The notes below the pieces were generated by a model. The model made no database searches. It saw only the letters and a list, made by a program, of their open reading frames with translations, and was not told the origin of the DNA. Made by a program: the position numbers and the translations under genes. Positions 1 to 8,030 of a stretch of DNA of 32,638 nt are shown here, piece by piece. Every line of letters starts with the position of its first letter. Position 1 is the first letter of the stretch. Source of the stretch: Thioalkalivibrio sp. HK1 (GTDB lineage: Bacteria; Pseudomonadota; Gammaproteobacteria; HK1); NCBI GenBank assembly GCA_000583135.1, contig JFBG01000084.1, positions 1 to 32,638 on the forward strand, written 5' to 3'.

Positions 1-80
1 TAGGAATCGAGGAAAAAGTTTCACAATCGGCGATATTTGATAGGAATCAACAAAGGAGGGTAATTTTTTTTGCTATTCTT
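1..80. repeat. 40-bp degenerate direct repeats, array A
   Basis: The words starting TAGGAATC at 1 and 41 lie exactly 40 bp apart and belong to the family repeated at 1623, 2390 and 3002 (consensus start GATAGGAATCGAGG, then AAAAAGATTCATTTTC, ending in a T-run). The last unit runs into the presumed promoter of the first fic gene. The array may continue to the left of the window. Confidence 0.7.
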
Positions 81-131
81 ACCGTCCTGCGTGATCCGAG
101 TATTTGTGCGAAACCAGAATTTCGTGTAAAT
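74..131 (+). promoter_or_regulatory. fic1 -10-like box and leader hairpin
   Basis: A TATTCT box (74-79) is followed by two 12-nt arms (102/103-113 and 120-131, 6-nt loop). As DNA the palindrome is imperfect, but as RNA all 12 positions can pair because the three mismatches become G-U wobbles. The hairpin ends 37 nt before the ATG at 169. The intact fic gene at 3245 has a hairpin with the same loop length at the same distance (36 nt), with some pairs changed in a compensating way. Confidence 0.5.
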
Positions 132-168
132 GCGCAATGAAGATGTACAGCACAGATAGGAGTGGAAA

Positions 169-1275
169 ATGCTAGGTATGTTCGACAACAGCGTTGCCCC
201 GCTACCGACGGCGGATAAGATCACCACTATCCCCGTATTGAAGGCACAGACTCAGGCGCACGCATCACTCGGCCTCTTATGCGGCACTGCGAGGAGTCTG
301 CCTAACTAGGGCATCTTGATCAACACGCTGTATCTGCAGGAGGCGTTGGCAAGTTCGGCGATTGAAAATATCGTCACTACACAGGACGAGGCTTTTCGTG
401 CTGACCTGATGCCCGAAGCCGCCTCTCCCGAGGCAAAGGAGGTTGTCCGTTATCGGGATGCGATGCGACGCGGCTATGCCGATTGGCGTGAAATAGGTGG
501 TATTTCCGAAAATATGCTCATCTCGATGTTTCGGATTCTGAAACAGCGTGAAGATGGCTACCGCACCACGCCGGGCACCAAGTTAATCAATGAGCGAACA
601 AAGAAAGTCGTCTATGAGCCACCCCAAGATCCTCAAGAGATTATACGATTGATGCGAGAATTGGAGGCTTTCATCAATAGCAAAGAAGACGACGAAATTG
701 ATCCGTTGGTTCGCATGGCCCTCATCCATCACCGCTTTGAAAGTATCCATCCTTTTCCGGACGGTAATGGTCGAGTTGGAAGGATATTGAACGTCCTATA
801 CCTGACTCATGCAGGATTGTTGGATATGCCAATTCTTTACCTTAGTCGGACTATCAACGCTACCAAAATGGACTACTACCGACTGCTCCAAAAAGTACGC
901 ACCGATGATGCTTGGGAAGAGTGGGTGATTTATATGTTGAATGTAGTCACGCAAACGGCATATTCTACGCTGAAGCTAGTTGAGGATATTCGTGAGCTAA
1001 TGCTACGCACGAAGAAACGTATGCGAGATGAATTGCCAAGAATTTATTCGCAAGACTTGTTGAATAATTTATTTCGATTTCCTTATACTCGAATTGATTT
1101 TCTTGCGAAAGATATATCTCGTGAAGCTCAAACGGCACGTAGATATCTGAAAGAACTGACGGATAAAGGGTTTGTTAGCGAGATAAAACAAGGTCGTAAT
1201 AACTATTATATCAATGACTCATTGGTTGAGTTATTTGTGGATGTTTCAGCGACTAGCGATGATAAGGAAAGTTAG
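169..1275 (+). pseudogene. Fic-family AMPylase with in-frame stop (fic1)
   Basis: This is a paralogue of the intact Fic protein at 3245. The aligned start is ATG 169 (AGGAG at 158-162), but codon 47 is TAG (307-309) where the intact copy has a Leu codon. The frame then stays open to 1275 for 319 codons from a TTG at 316. Downstream of the stop the class II inhibitory helix motif SSAIEN, the complete Fic motif HPFPDGNGRVGR (residues 145-156 counted from 316) and the C-terminal winged-helix domain are all present. Fic proteins transfer AMP to target hydroxyls. The N-terminal Fic_N segment is cut off by the stop. An AGGG overlapping the stop (308-311) could allow restart at TTG 316, so a shortened active product is possible. 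The sequence is more AT-rich than fic2, which suggests relaxed selection. Confidence 0.75.
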
Positions 1276-1290
1276 AGCATTTCCCTTGCC

Positions 1291-1607
1291 CTAGGGCTAT
1301 CTGGGACACCACCAATTAAGACCTGATCCCAGCCCTGATTTTATGGGATGGCAGAGGTGTTCCATGGCCAGTCAGAGGAATGTGGACTCGGAGAGAGCGG
1401 ATAACGGCCAAGCGCAAGCAAGAAGTCGTGAGGTGAGTGGACCCTCGATGGCCCCATCGATTGAGTGTGGGTGATTTGATGCCTCGATGTGCCCCCAGGC
1501 GGCTGACCGAGTGGTGCAGACATCGCTCGCCAAGCCAGTTCACACGCGATGAAATAGACGGAGTCCTGATCGCCGCCTGATTGTCATGAGTGTCCCAATA
1601 ACCCTAG
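1291..1607. mobile_element. MITE-like element with 17-18-bp terminal inverted repeats
   Basis: The left end (1291-1308) starts CTAGGGCTATCTGGGACA. The right end (1591-1607) is its inverted counterpart, with one substitution and one missing base. The roughly 317-bp interior has no convincing open frame, so it looks like a non-autonomous or decayed insertion sequence just downstream of fic1. No clear target-site duplication is visible. The family cannot be named from the ends alone. Confidence 0.5.
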
Positions 1608-1622
1608 TGTGCTACGATCCTT

Positions 1623-1755
1623 GGTAAGCATTGAGAAAAAACGTTTATTTTTGCCGATTTTTGATATGAGTCTAGAAGACGATTTCATATATGGCATTTT
1701 TTGATATGTATTCATGAGAAAGATTCATTTTCAGCGATATTTGATAGGAATAAGG
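1623..1755. repeat. 40-bp degenerate direct repeats, array B
   Basis: Unit starts fall at 1623, 1663, 1703 and 1743, exactly 40 bp apart. The units are divergent but keep GATA at the start, TTCAT in the middle and a T-run at the end. There is no conserved-repeat/unique-spacer pattern. Confidence 0.75.
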
Positions 1756-2381
1756 ATGACCGATAGGCACTCCGTCGCCGGAAATGATCGCGATCACGAG
1801 GAGACCGGCCTCGCTTCGTGGCAGACGTCTGATGAGATACGGATATTTGGCTGATATCAGAGAATCTTCGCCAGATTTTTGATGTCTCCGAGGAAAAATC
1901 GAGCCACTCGAAGTTCGCGGCCAATGCCTCGAAGCCGGATAAGTGCACATCCACGTCAGCGAGAAATTTCGCCACGAAGCGTTGGGTGGGTGCACTGCGG
2001 TCAGCATTCCCTACGAATGCGATGGCGAGGTACTAGGAGGGGATCCTTAGATCCCGATCCCATCGGCATCCCGCCCGCATGGAACGCGAGTGCGTCATTG
2101 ACATCGCGGCAAGAATGGTCGGCACTTTCCTGTGAGACTGCCAAAGCCCTGTCGTTGACATCGGTTCGAGCGACTGGCCCAATGGGCAGGGCACTGGTCG
2201 GATTGGTGCAGTACCGCCCATAGGTGCTACCCATCCAAGCGATGCATGGGAAAACGAGCCTCGGAAAATTGCTCATCCCTCCCGTAATCAGTCAGTTCGG
2301 CTCTCACGGCGGACCAACCTCCAGAGCGAGTGCAAGATGCGATCTGTTGGGGGACGAAAGCCCTGCGGATTCCGCATAGAG
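1756..2381. other. gene-poor stretch between repeat arrays
   Basis: No frame here has a ribosome binding site or recognisable domains on either strand. A minus-strand frame (about 1712-1975) contains a protein-like stretch (MAKFLADVDVHLSGFEALAA) that may be a remnant, but it matches nothing I know. I treat the stretch as decayed intergenic DNA. Confidence 0.4.
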
Positions 2382-2389
2382 TTATTTTT

Positions 2390-2560
2390 GATAGGAATCG
2401 AAGAGAAAGATTCATTTTCAACGATATCTGATAGGAATTGAGGAAAAAGATTCACATTCAGGGATTTTTGATAGCAATCGAGAAAAAGGATTCATTTTTG
2501 GGGAATTTTGATAGGGGTTTGGGAAAAAGATTCATTTTCGACATTTTTTGATAGATGTAG
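2390..2560. repeat. 40-bp degenerate direct repeats, array C
   Basis: Five unit starts at 2390, 2430, 2470, 2510 and 2550 are spaced exactly 40 bp. This is the best preserved array: GATAGGAATCG at the start, GAAAAAGATTCATTTTC in the middle (GAAAA and TTTTC form short inverted arms), then a T-run. Forty is not a multiple of three, so it is not a coding repeat. Confidence 0.85.
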
Positions 2561-3001
2561 GAGTAGATCAGTGGTGCTCGTTTCAGGTCTCTGGTTGGCA
2601 GGTCAAGCCATGTAGGCGGTATTATCCTGCCGAAATCTCCGTCTGATGGGTCTTTTTGTCGTTTGAACCAGGGAATTTCGCTTAGGAGGCATCGCTTTTG
2701 CGGGTTTCTCCGCAGCATCGAGCCTTGAAAAGCCTCCCATTGTTCGAGGTTATCCCCGAAAACCAGCATTTACCCAAGATATTCACCGATATCTGGCCTA
2801 TAATCGCAATAAATTGTCAAAAATGACCCTTCTTGGGGCGGAGCCAAACGAGTGCGGGTGCCCTCGGATAAGCGTGTCAATCGATATTCGCAGCTAGTGT
2901 GCTTTGTCTGGTGGCTCGTATTGCCCACCGAGAGCGAGGTACATTAGGCGAAAAAGCCGTGGGAAAGGCGAAATAGGGCGGTTTCATTCTCGATGATCGT
3001 T
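2561..3001. other. gene-poor stretch between repeat arrays
   Basis: There is no supported gene. A minus-strand frame from 2769 reads protein-like for about 70 residues (begins MLVFGDNLEQWEAFQGSM) but lacks a good ribosome binding site and runs into repeat array C, so it may be a fragment of a lost gene. Confidence 0.35.
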
Positions 3002-3170
3002 GGGAAATATCGGAAAAATAGATTCATTATTCGCGATTTTTGATGAATGTCGATGAGAATGAATTCATTTTTCAGATTTCTTGATAATCATTATTTCAAG
3101 TTCAGTTATGGTTGTTTTTGATAATCATCGATAAAAATAGGTTCATTTTACGCTATAATAAGTATCTGAT
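3002..3170. repeat. 40-bp degenerate direct repeats, array D upstream of fic2
   Basis: Units start at 3002, 3042, 3083 and 3120, then about 3168. The spacings are 40, 41, 37 and 48, so this array is drifting. It ends in the fic2 promoter, just as array A ends in the fic1 promoter, so array plus promoter seems to have been copied with the gene. Confidence 0.7.
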
Positions 3171-3208
3171 AGCATCAATGGATATGCGAAAAATCGATTT
3201 CGCATATC
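3154..3208 (+). promoter_or_regulatory. fic2 -10 box and perfect leader palindrome
   Basis: TATAAT at 3154-3159 has no strong -35 box. It is followed by a perfect 11-bp inverted repeat (3181-3191 and 3198-3208, arms GATATGCGAAA/TTTCGCATATC, 6-nt loop) that would fall in the first 45 nt of the transcript. It could be an operator for the winged-helix domain of Fic2 itself or an RNA hairpin. Pairing kept in the fic1 leader by wobble and compensating changes favours RNA. Confidence 0.6.
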
Positions 3209-3244
3209 AATGAACCAAGAGAAATAACAAGAAGAAGGAGCAAG

Positions 3245-4339
3245 ATGCAAAATTCGTTCGAGAATGTCGCTCCGCTGCCGTCGGCGGAGAAAATCACCAC
3301 GATTCCCGTCCTGAAAGCACTGGGCGATGCTCGGGAGGCTCTGGGTGAACTGCGTGGGAAGATGAGAGGTTTGTCCGATCTGGGCATCCCCATGGACACG
3401 CTATACCTGCAAGAGGCCTTGGCGAGCTCGGCCATCGAGAATATCGTCATCACGCAGGAAGAGGCATTTCGCGCCTTCTCGTTGCCCGATATCGCCTCTC
3501 CCAAGGCAAAAGAGGTCGTTCATCACTGCGATGCCTTGCAGCAAGGCTATGCCGATTTGCGTGAGATAGGCGGCATTACCGAAAACATGTTCATCTCGAT
3601 GTTTCGTATCTTGAAGCAGCGCGGAGACGGCTATCGCACCCAACCGGGCACCAAACTGATCAATCTGCGCACGAGAGAGGTGGTCTACGAGCCGCCGCAA
3701 GACCCGCAAGCGGTCGTGCGGCTGATGCGAGAACTGGAATCCTTCATCAATGCCCAGGCGAGCGACGGGCTCCACCCGTTGGTCCGCATGGCGCTCATCC
3801 ACCATCGCTTCGAGAGCATCCATCCCTTTCCCGACGGCAATGGCCGTATCGGGAGGATCCTGAATCTCCTGTACCTGATCCACACGGGCTTGCTCGATGC
3901 GCCCATCCTCTACCTCAGCCGCGCCATCCATGCCGCCAGACCGGATTACTACCGCCTGCTGCAAAGGGTGCGCACGGAGGATGCTTGGGAGGAGTGGGTG
4001 ATTTACATGCTCGATGCGGTGACGCAAACGGCGCGCTCGACCATCAAATCGGTCGAGAGCCTTCGCAAGATAATGCACCACGCCAACAAACGGATGCGCG
4101 AAGAGTTGCCCAAAATCCATTCCCGAGATCTGTTGAACAACCTCTTTCGCTTCCCTTATACGCGGATCGAACTTCTTTCGAAAGACATCGACCGCGAACC
4201 CCAAACCGCGCGCCGGTACCTTAAAGAGTTGACGAAAAAGGGCTTCGTTCGAGAGATAAGACATGGCCGCAACAATTTTTATATCAACGACCCTTTGGTT
4301 GCGCTATTGACACATATCCAAGCAGGCGGGGTGGAATAG
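3245..4339 (+). CDS. Fic-family protein adenylyltransferase with winged-helix domain (fic2)
   Basis: This 364-residue protein has the architecture of class II Fic proteins such as Shewanella SoFic. An N-terminal Fic_N region is followed by the inhibitory helix motif SSAIEN (61-66, S/T-xxx-E-N). The Fic core carries the full catalytic loop HPFPDGNGRIGR (193-204), and a C-terminal winged helix lies at about 290-355. The family transfers AMP from ATP to Ser/Thr/Tyr hydroxyls, and the inhibitory Glu blocks ATP gamma-phosphate binding until released. The target is unknown. ATG 3245 is preceded by AAGGAG at 3235-3240, only 4 nt away. All key residues are present, so it is probably functional, unlike fic1. 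The winged helix suggests DNA binding, possibly at the palindrome in its own leader. The M16 protease gene downstream has its own promoter. Confidence 0.9.
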   Translation: MQNSFENVAPLPSAEKITTIPVLKALGDAREALGELRGKMRGLSDLGIPMDTLYLQEALASSAIENIVITQEEAFRAFSLPDIASPKAKEVVHHCDALQQGYADLREIGGITENMFISMFRILKQRGDGYRTQPGTKLINLRTREVVYEPPQDPQAVVRLMRELESFINAQASDGLHPLVRMALIHHRFESIHPFPDGNGRIGRILNLLYLIHTGLLDAPILYLSRAIHAARPDYYRLLQRVRTEDAWEEWVIYMLDAVTQTARSTIKSVESLRKIMHHANKRMREELPKIHSRDLLNNLFRFPYTRIELLSKDIDREPQTARRYLKELTKKGFVREIRHGRNNFYINDPLVALLTHIQAGGVE

Positions 4340-4402
4340 GGTAGCCCTGAAATCACCCTTTTTTCGCCGCCGAGAGATAACCGTAAGGGAAGCGAAATAT
4401 CC

Positions 4403-4430
4403 GGGCATCGCTAATCGGAGAGCGATGCCC
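4403..4430 (+). terminator. hairpin downstream of fic2, possible terminator
   Basis: A perfect 10-bp stem (GGGCATCGCT / AGCGATGCCC) with an 8-nt loop lies 63 nt after the fic2 stop. No T-run follows, so it may slow polymerase or protect the 3' end rather than act as a full intrinsic terminator. Confidence 0.4.
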
Positions 4431-4567
4431 TTACATCACTGAAAACAGGCCGAAATAGCGGTTTTTCTCGATGAAAACCAGCATGATTTTTCATGCTCCC
4501 ATAGCCGATTTATAGGGCGAAACTATAGATTCGACCGACCGAATCATAAGAAAGGACGTACTGCCTG

Positions 4568-4596
4568 TTGACAAAGGATAGAAGAGTCTGTATAAT
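4568..4596 (+). promoter_or_regulatory. consensus sigma70 promoter of the first M16 gene
   Basis: TTGACA (4568-4573), a 17-nt spacer and TATAAT (4591-4596) match the sigma70 consensus exactly. Transcription would start near 4603. This places the possible TTG start at 4596 inside the promoter and supports ATG 4680 as the real start. Confidence 0.9.
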
Positions 4597-4679
4597 TGCG
4601 CCGCTTGAAAAAACGGACCGAAGACCCACATTGGTTGAAAGCGGAAGAACATTCATCGACCGAACCCGGAGCACAATCC

Positions 4680-5972
4680 ATGACCAACGCCCCATCCCGC
4701 GGTATCCTCACCGAGTTGCCGAATGGCTTGAAGGTCGCCACCCATCCGATGCCCCATGCTAAAAGCCTGTTCGTCGGCGTCTGGGTAAACGCCGGAGCAC
4801 GCGACGAGCGCGATAGCGAGGCTGGCATCGCCCACATGCTTGAACATATAGCATTCAAAGGAACCAAGAGCCGCACCGCCCGTGATATCGCCATCGAAGT
4901 GGAGAATGTCGGCGGTGATATGAATGCGCATACCGGTCGCGAAGAAACCGCTTACCACATGCGCCTTCTTCCCGAGCACTTGGATATGGGGATCGATATT
5001 CTCGCGGATATCCTGACCAACCCGACGATGCCGGAAGACGAGATCGAGCGCGAGCGGGGGGTGATCATTCAGGAAATCGGCCAAGCACTCGATGAGCCCG
5101 ACGATCTTCTTCACGATCTATTCGCCCGTGCCGCTTACGGCGAACATACGCTCGGTCGTCCGATCTTGGGTTCGGTCGATAACATCAAGGCTTTCTCGCG
5201 CGATGATCTCACGGGGTTCATGAACCGGCATTACGGATCCGGTCAGATGCTGGTTGTCGCCTCCGGTGCGGTCGATCATGAGGATTTCGTCCGCCGCGTC
5301 GAGGCCAAACTCGGTGGGCTTGAAAACGCTGAGAACGCCGAGCGCATCACCCCGAAATGGCATGGCGGGCGCAGCATCGAAGCGCGCGATCACTTGGAGC
5401 AGATGCACATCTTGGTCGGCCTGCCAGCCTTCGGAGCATACGACGAGCGCCGCTATGCCTTGTCCTTGTTCTCGACGATACTCGGTGGCGGCATGTCCTC
5501 CCGCCTCTTCCAAGAGGTGCGAGAGAAGCGCGGGCTTTGCTATACGATCTTTTCCTACCCCGATCTTTATTCCGATAGCGGGCATTTTTCCATCTACTCC
5601 GGCACATCGGCGGAGCAGGTGAACGAGATGCTTGCGGTGACCGCCGAGCAGATTGTCGACCTTGCCGATGGCGTCAGTGCCGATGAGCTCGAACGAGTCA
5701 AGACGCAAGTCCGTTCTTCGATGGTGATGTCGCGCGAGTCGGTGCAGGCGTGTGGCAGGTCGCTGGCGGGCCAAATTCTTCGACTCGGCGAGCCCCAGGA
5801 TGACTCCGAAATCCTGAACAAGTACGCAGCCGTGAGTTTGGCCGACATAAAATCGATCGCCGCCGACCTGATCAACGGCGGCCCACCGACAATCGCCGCC
5901 ATCGGCCCCAAAGCCGACATCATGTCGAACGAGACCTTCGCCGATCTTCTCACCAAAGGCAAGAAGGCCTGA
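4680..5972 (+). CDS. M16 family zinc protease, copy 1
   Basis: This 430-residue metallopeptidase is of the mitochondrial-processing-peptidase beta/PqqL type. The inverted zinc motif HMLEH lies at 52-56 with the third ligand Glu at 132 (75 residues later, as in the family). The C-terminal half-barrel has the conserved REKRGLCY substrate-binding stretch. There is no signal peptide, so it should be cytoplasmic, like the short alphaproteobacterial M16 enzymes and unlike periplasmic pitrilysin-type ones. ATG 4680 has GGAG at 4668-4671; earlier in-frame starts overlap the promoter. The gene is monocistronic, with its own consensus promoter and terminator. It was duplicated in tandem as copy 2 at 6672. 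Substrates are unknown; peptide turnover or processing is typical of the family. Confidence 0.88.
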   Translation: MTNAPSRGILTELPNGLKVATHPMPHAKSLFVGVWVNAGARDERDSEAGIAHMLEHIAFKGTKSRTARDIAIEVENVGGDMNAHTGREETAYHMRLLPEHLDMGIDILADILTNPTMPEDEIERERGVIIQEIGQALDEPDDLLHDLFARAAYGEHTLGRPILGSVDNIKAFSRDDLTGFMNRHYGSGQMLVVASGAVDHEDFVRRVEAKLGGLENAENAERITPKWHGGRSIEARDHLEQMHILVGLPAFGAYDERRYALSLFSTILGGGMSSRLFQEVREKRGLCYTIFSYPDLYSDSGHFSIYSGTSAEQVNEMLAVTAEQIVDLADGVSADELERVKTQVRSSMVMSRESVQACGRSLAGQILRLGEPQDDSEILNKYAAVSLADIKSIAADLINGGPPTIAAIGPKADIMSNETFADLLTKGKKA

Positions 5973-5992
5973 ACCGACAAGGCAGGCAAGGC

Positions 5993-6030
5993 AGCCCCTT
6001 TCGCCTCCCCCCGAGGCGAAGGGGGCTTAT
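5993..6030 (+). terminator. rho-independent terminator of M16 copy 1
   Basis: A 15-bp stem with one wobble (5993-6007 with 6013-6027) and a CCCCC loop lies 20 nt after the stop. It is followed by only a short T-rich tail. A related stem follows copy 2 at 7988. Confidence 0.75.
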
Positions 6031-6159
6031 ATGTTGTCACAATATCCAGCATCTTTTAATTTGCCGATCCGCATAGCCCGGAGAAGCAATCACTCGAGAA
6101 TTTTCATCAGGTCCCGCAGTACGCTATGCCCTAGCGTGCTTGTTTTTCTCCGTTTCCAC

Positions 6160-6383
6160 CCGCTTGCTGTAAGGGATGAATATGAGGATTGAGTGACTAA
6201 TATGCTCGATGCGATGGCACAAGCAGCGCGCTCGACCATCAAATCGGTCGAGAGTCATCTCAATCCTTGTACGCAAATCGAGATTCTCGCGAAAGACACC
6301 TCCTGCGAACCCCTCAAACCATGCGCCGATATCCGAATGAGTTGACGAAAAAGGACTTCGTTCGAGAGATGAAATACGGCAGC
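6160..6383 (+). pseudogene. decayed 3' fragment of a fic gene
   Basis: This stretch aligns with fic2 from about 3953 to 4265. It includes a near-identical run over the helix before the winged domain (6200-6255 against 4010-4062) and the RYLKELTKKGF-coding part, but has deletions and frame breaks. It is the left edge of a tandem duplication that carried the 3' part of fic2 together with the protease gene, so it marks the breakpoint. It has no start codon and no intact Fic motif. Confidence 0.8.
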
Positions 6384-6556
6384 ATACTCAAGACTCGGAT
6401 TCAATTGGATGACGATGCCGTTATATCGATAAAAACAGGCTGAAATAGCGATTTTTCTTGATAAAAATCAGCATGATTTTTGTGCTTCCATAGCCGACTT
6501 ATAGAGCTAGATCATAGATTCGACCAGCCGAGTCAGAAGAAAGGACGTATTGCCTA

Positions 6557-6585
6557 TTGACAAAAGATAGAAGATTTTGTATAAT
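6557..6585 (+). promoter_or_regulatory. consensus sigma70 promoter of the second M16 gene
   Basis: TTGACA (6557-6562), a 17-nt spacer and TATAAT (6580-6585) are the duplicated copy of the promoter at 4568. Both hexamers are unchanged although the flanks have drifted, which argues that both copies are used. A perfect 8-bp inverted repeat (6463-6470 / 6474-6481) lies upstream and is only partly kept in copy 1. Confidence 0.88.
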
Positions 6586-6671
6586 TGCACCGCTTGAAAA
6601 AATGAATCGAAGACTTATATGGATTGAAAGCGGAAGTACATCCCTTGGCTAGACACGGAGACAATCCAACC

Positions 6672-7964
6672 ATGACTAACAACGCACCCCGTGGTAACCT
6701 CACCGAGTTGCCGAATGGTTTGAAAGTCGCCACCCGTCCGACGCCGCAGGCAAAGAGCCTGTATCTCGGTATCTGGGTGAACGCCGGAGCACGCGATGAG
6801 CATGATAGCGAGACCGGCATTGCCCACATGCTCGAGCATATAGCATTCAAAGGAACGAAGAGCCGCACCGCTCGTGATATCGCCATCGAAGTGGAGGATG
6901 TCGGCGGTGGTATGAATGCGCATACTGGTCGCGAAGAAACCGCTTACCACATGCACCTTCTTCCCGAGCACTTGGATATGGGGATCGATATCCTTGCGGA
7001 CATCCTGATCAATCCGACGATGCCGGAAGACGAGATCGAACGCGAGCGGGGTGTGATCATTCAGGAGATTGGCCAAGCACTCGACAATCCGAACCGTATG
7101 CTTCAAGACTTATTCTCCCGTGCCGCTTATGGCGAGCATACGCTCGGTCGCTCGATCCTCGGTTCGGTTGATAACGTCAAATCATTCTCTCGTGATGATC
7201 TCACAGGGTTCATGAATCGTCATTACGGTGCCGGTCAAATGCTAGTTGTCGCCTCCGGTGCGGTTGATCATGATGATTTCGTCCGCCGTGTCGAGGCCAA
7301 ACTTGGTGGGCTCAAAAACGCCGAGAATGCCGAACGCATCACCCCAAAATGGCAAGGCGGACGCTATATCGAAACACGGGATCATCTGGAGCAGGTACAC
7401 ATCTTGGTCGGCCTGCCGGCCTTCGGTGAGCATGACGAGCGCCGCTATGCCTTGGAGTTGCTCGCGCTGATGCTTGGTCATGGTTTCTCCTCTCGCCTTT
7501 TCCAAGAGGTGCGAGAGAAGCGAGGGCTTTGCTACGGGATCGGATCCGGTGCTAGGTTTTACTCCGATACCGGATGCCTACTTATCGGTGCTGGCACATC
7601 GGCAGAGCAAGTGAACGAGATGCTTGAGGTAACCGCCGAACAGATTGCCGATCTTGTCGATGATGTAAGTGCTGATGAACTTGACCGCGTCAAGACAAAA
7701 ATTCGCTCATCGAAAGTGATGATGAGCGAGTCCGTGGGTGATTGCGGCGAGTTGCTAGCGAATCAGATACTGCTCTTCGGCGAGCCGCAGGACGAAGAGG
7801 ATATCTTGAACAAATACGAAGCCGTGCAGTTGGCCGACATAAAAGCCGTCGCCGCCGACCTGATCAACGGCGGTCCGCCGGCAATCGCCGCCATCGGCCC
7901 CAAAGCCGACATCATGTCGAACGAGACCTTCGCCGACCTCCTCACCAAGGGCAAGAAGGCCTGA
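6672..7964 (+). CDS. M16 family zinc protease, copy 2
   Basis: This 430-residue tandem paralogue of the gene at 4680 has the same zinc ligands at the same positions (His52, His56, Glu132; catalytic Glu55), so it should be active. The N-terminal catalytic half and the last 35 or so residues are nearly identical to copy 1. The region after residue 265, facing the substrate chamber (around 7455-7600), is clearly divergent, for example a GIGSGARFYSDTG stretch where copy 1 has TIFSYPDLYSDSG. This pattern suggests changed substrate choice with gene conversion of the ends, or a heterodimer partner as in mitochondrial processing peptidase, although both copies here keep the zinc site. ATG 6672 is used with GGAG at 6657-6660. 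There is no signal peptide. Confidence 0.87.
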   Translation: MTNNAPRGNLTELPNGLKVATRPTPQAKSLYLGIWVNAGARDEHDSETGIAHMLEHIAFKGTKSRTARDIAIEVEDVGGGMNAHTGREETAYHMHLLPEHLDMGIDILADILINPTMPEDEIERERGVIIQEIGQALDNPNRMLQDLFSRAAYGEHTLGRSILGSVDNVKSFSRDDLTGFMNRHYGAGQMLVVASGAVDHDDFVRRVEAKLGGLKNAENAERITPKWQGGRYIETRDHLEQVHILVGLPAFGEHDERRYALELLALMLGHGFSSRLFQEVREKRGLCYGIGSGARFYSDTGCLLIGAGTSAEQVNEMLEVTAEQIADLVDDVSADELDRVKTKIRSSKVMMSESVGDCGELLANQILLFGEPQDEEDILNKYEAVQLADIKAVAADLINGGPPAIAAIGPKADIMSNETFADLLTKGKKA

Positions 7965-7987
7965 GCCGACAAAGCAGGGGTAAGTCC

Positions 7988-8024
7988 AGCCCCCTTCGTC
8001 TCATCCGAGGCGAAGGGGGCTTTG
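7988..8024 (+). terminator. rho-independent terminator of M16 copy 2
   Basis: An 11-bp GC-rich stem (AGCCCCCTTCG, 7988-7998, with 8011-8021) is followed by TTTGTT. It corresponds to the copy 1 terminator and marks the right end of the duplication. Confidence 0.75.
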
Positions 8025-8030
8025 TTCGTT

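Noticed and set aside
1316..1543. Coding frames inside the MITE-like element
   Set aside because: They are short, overlap each other in several frames, lack ribosome binding sites and show no transposase motif.
2390..2560. CRISPR array
   Set aside because: The 40-bp units follow one another without unique spacers, the units themselves are diverged, and no cas genes are near.
4596..4679. Upstream start of M16 copy 1 at 4596
   Set aside because: It overlaps the -10 box of a consensus promoter; ATG 4680 has a ribosome binding site and matches copy 2.
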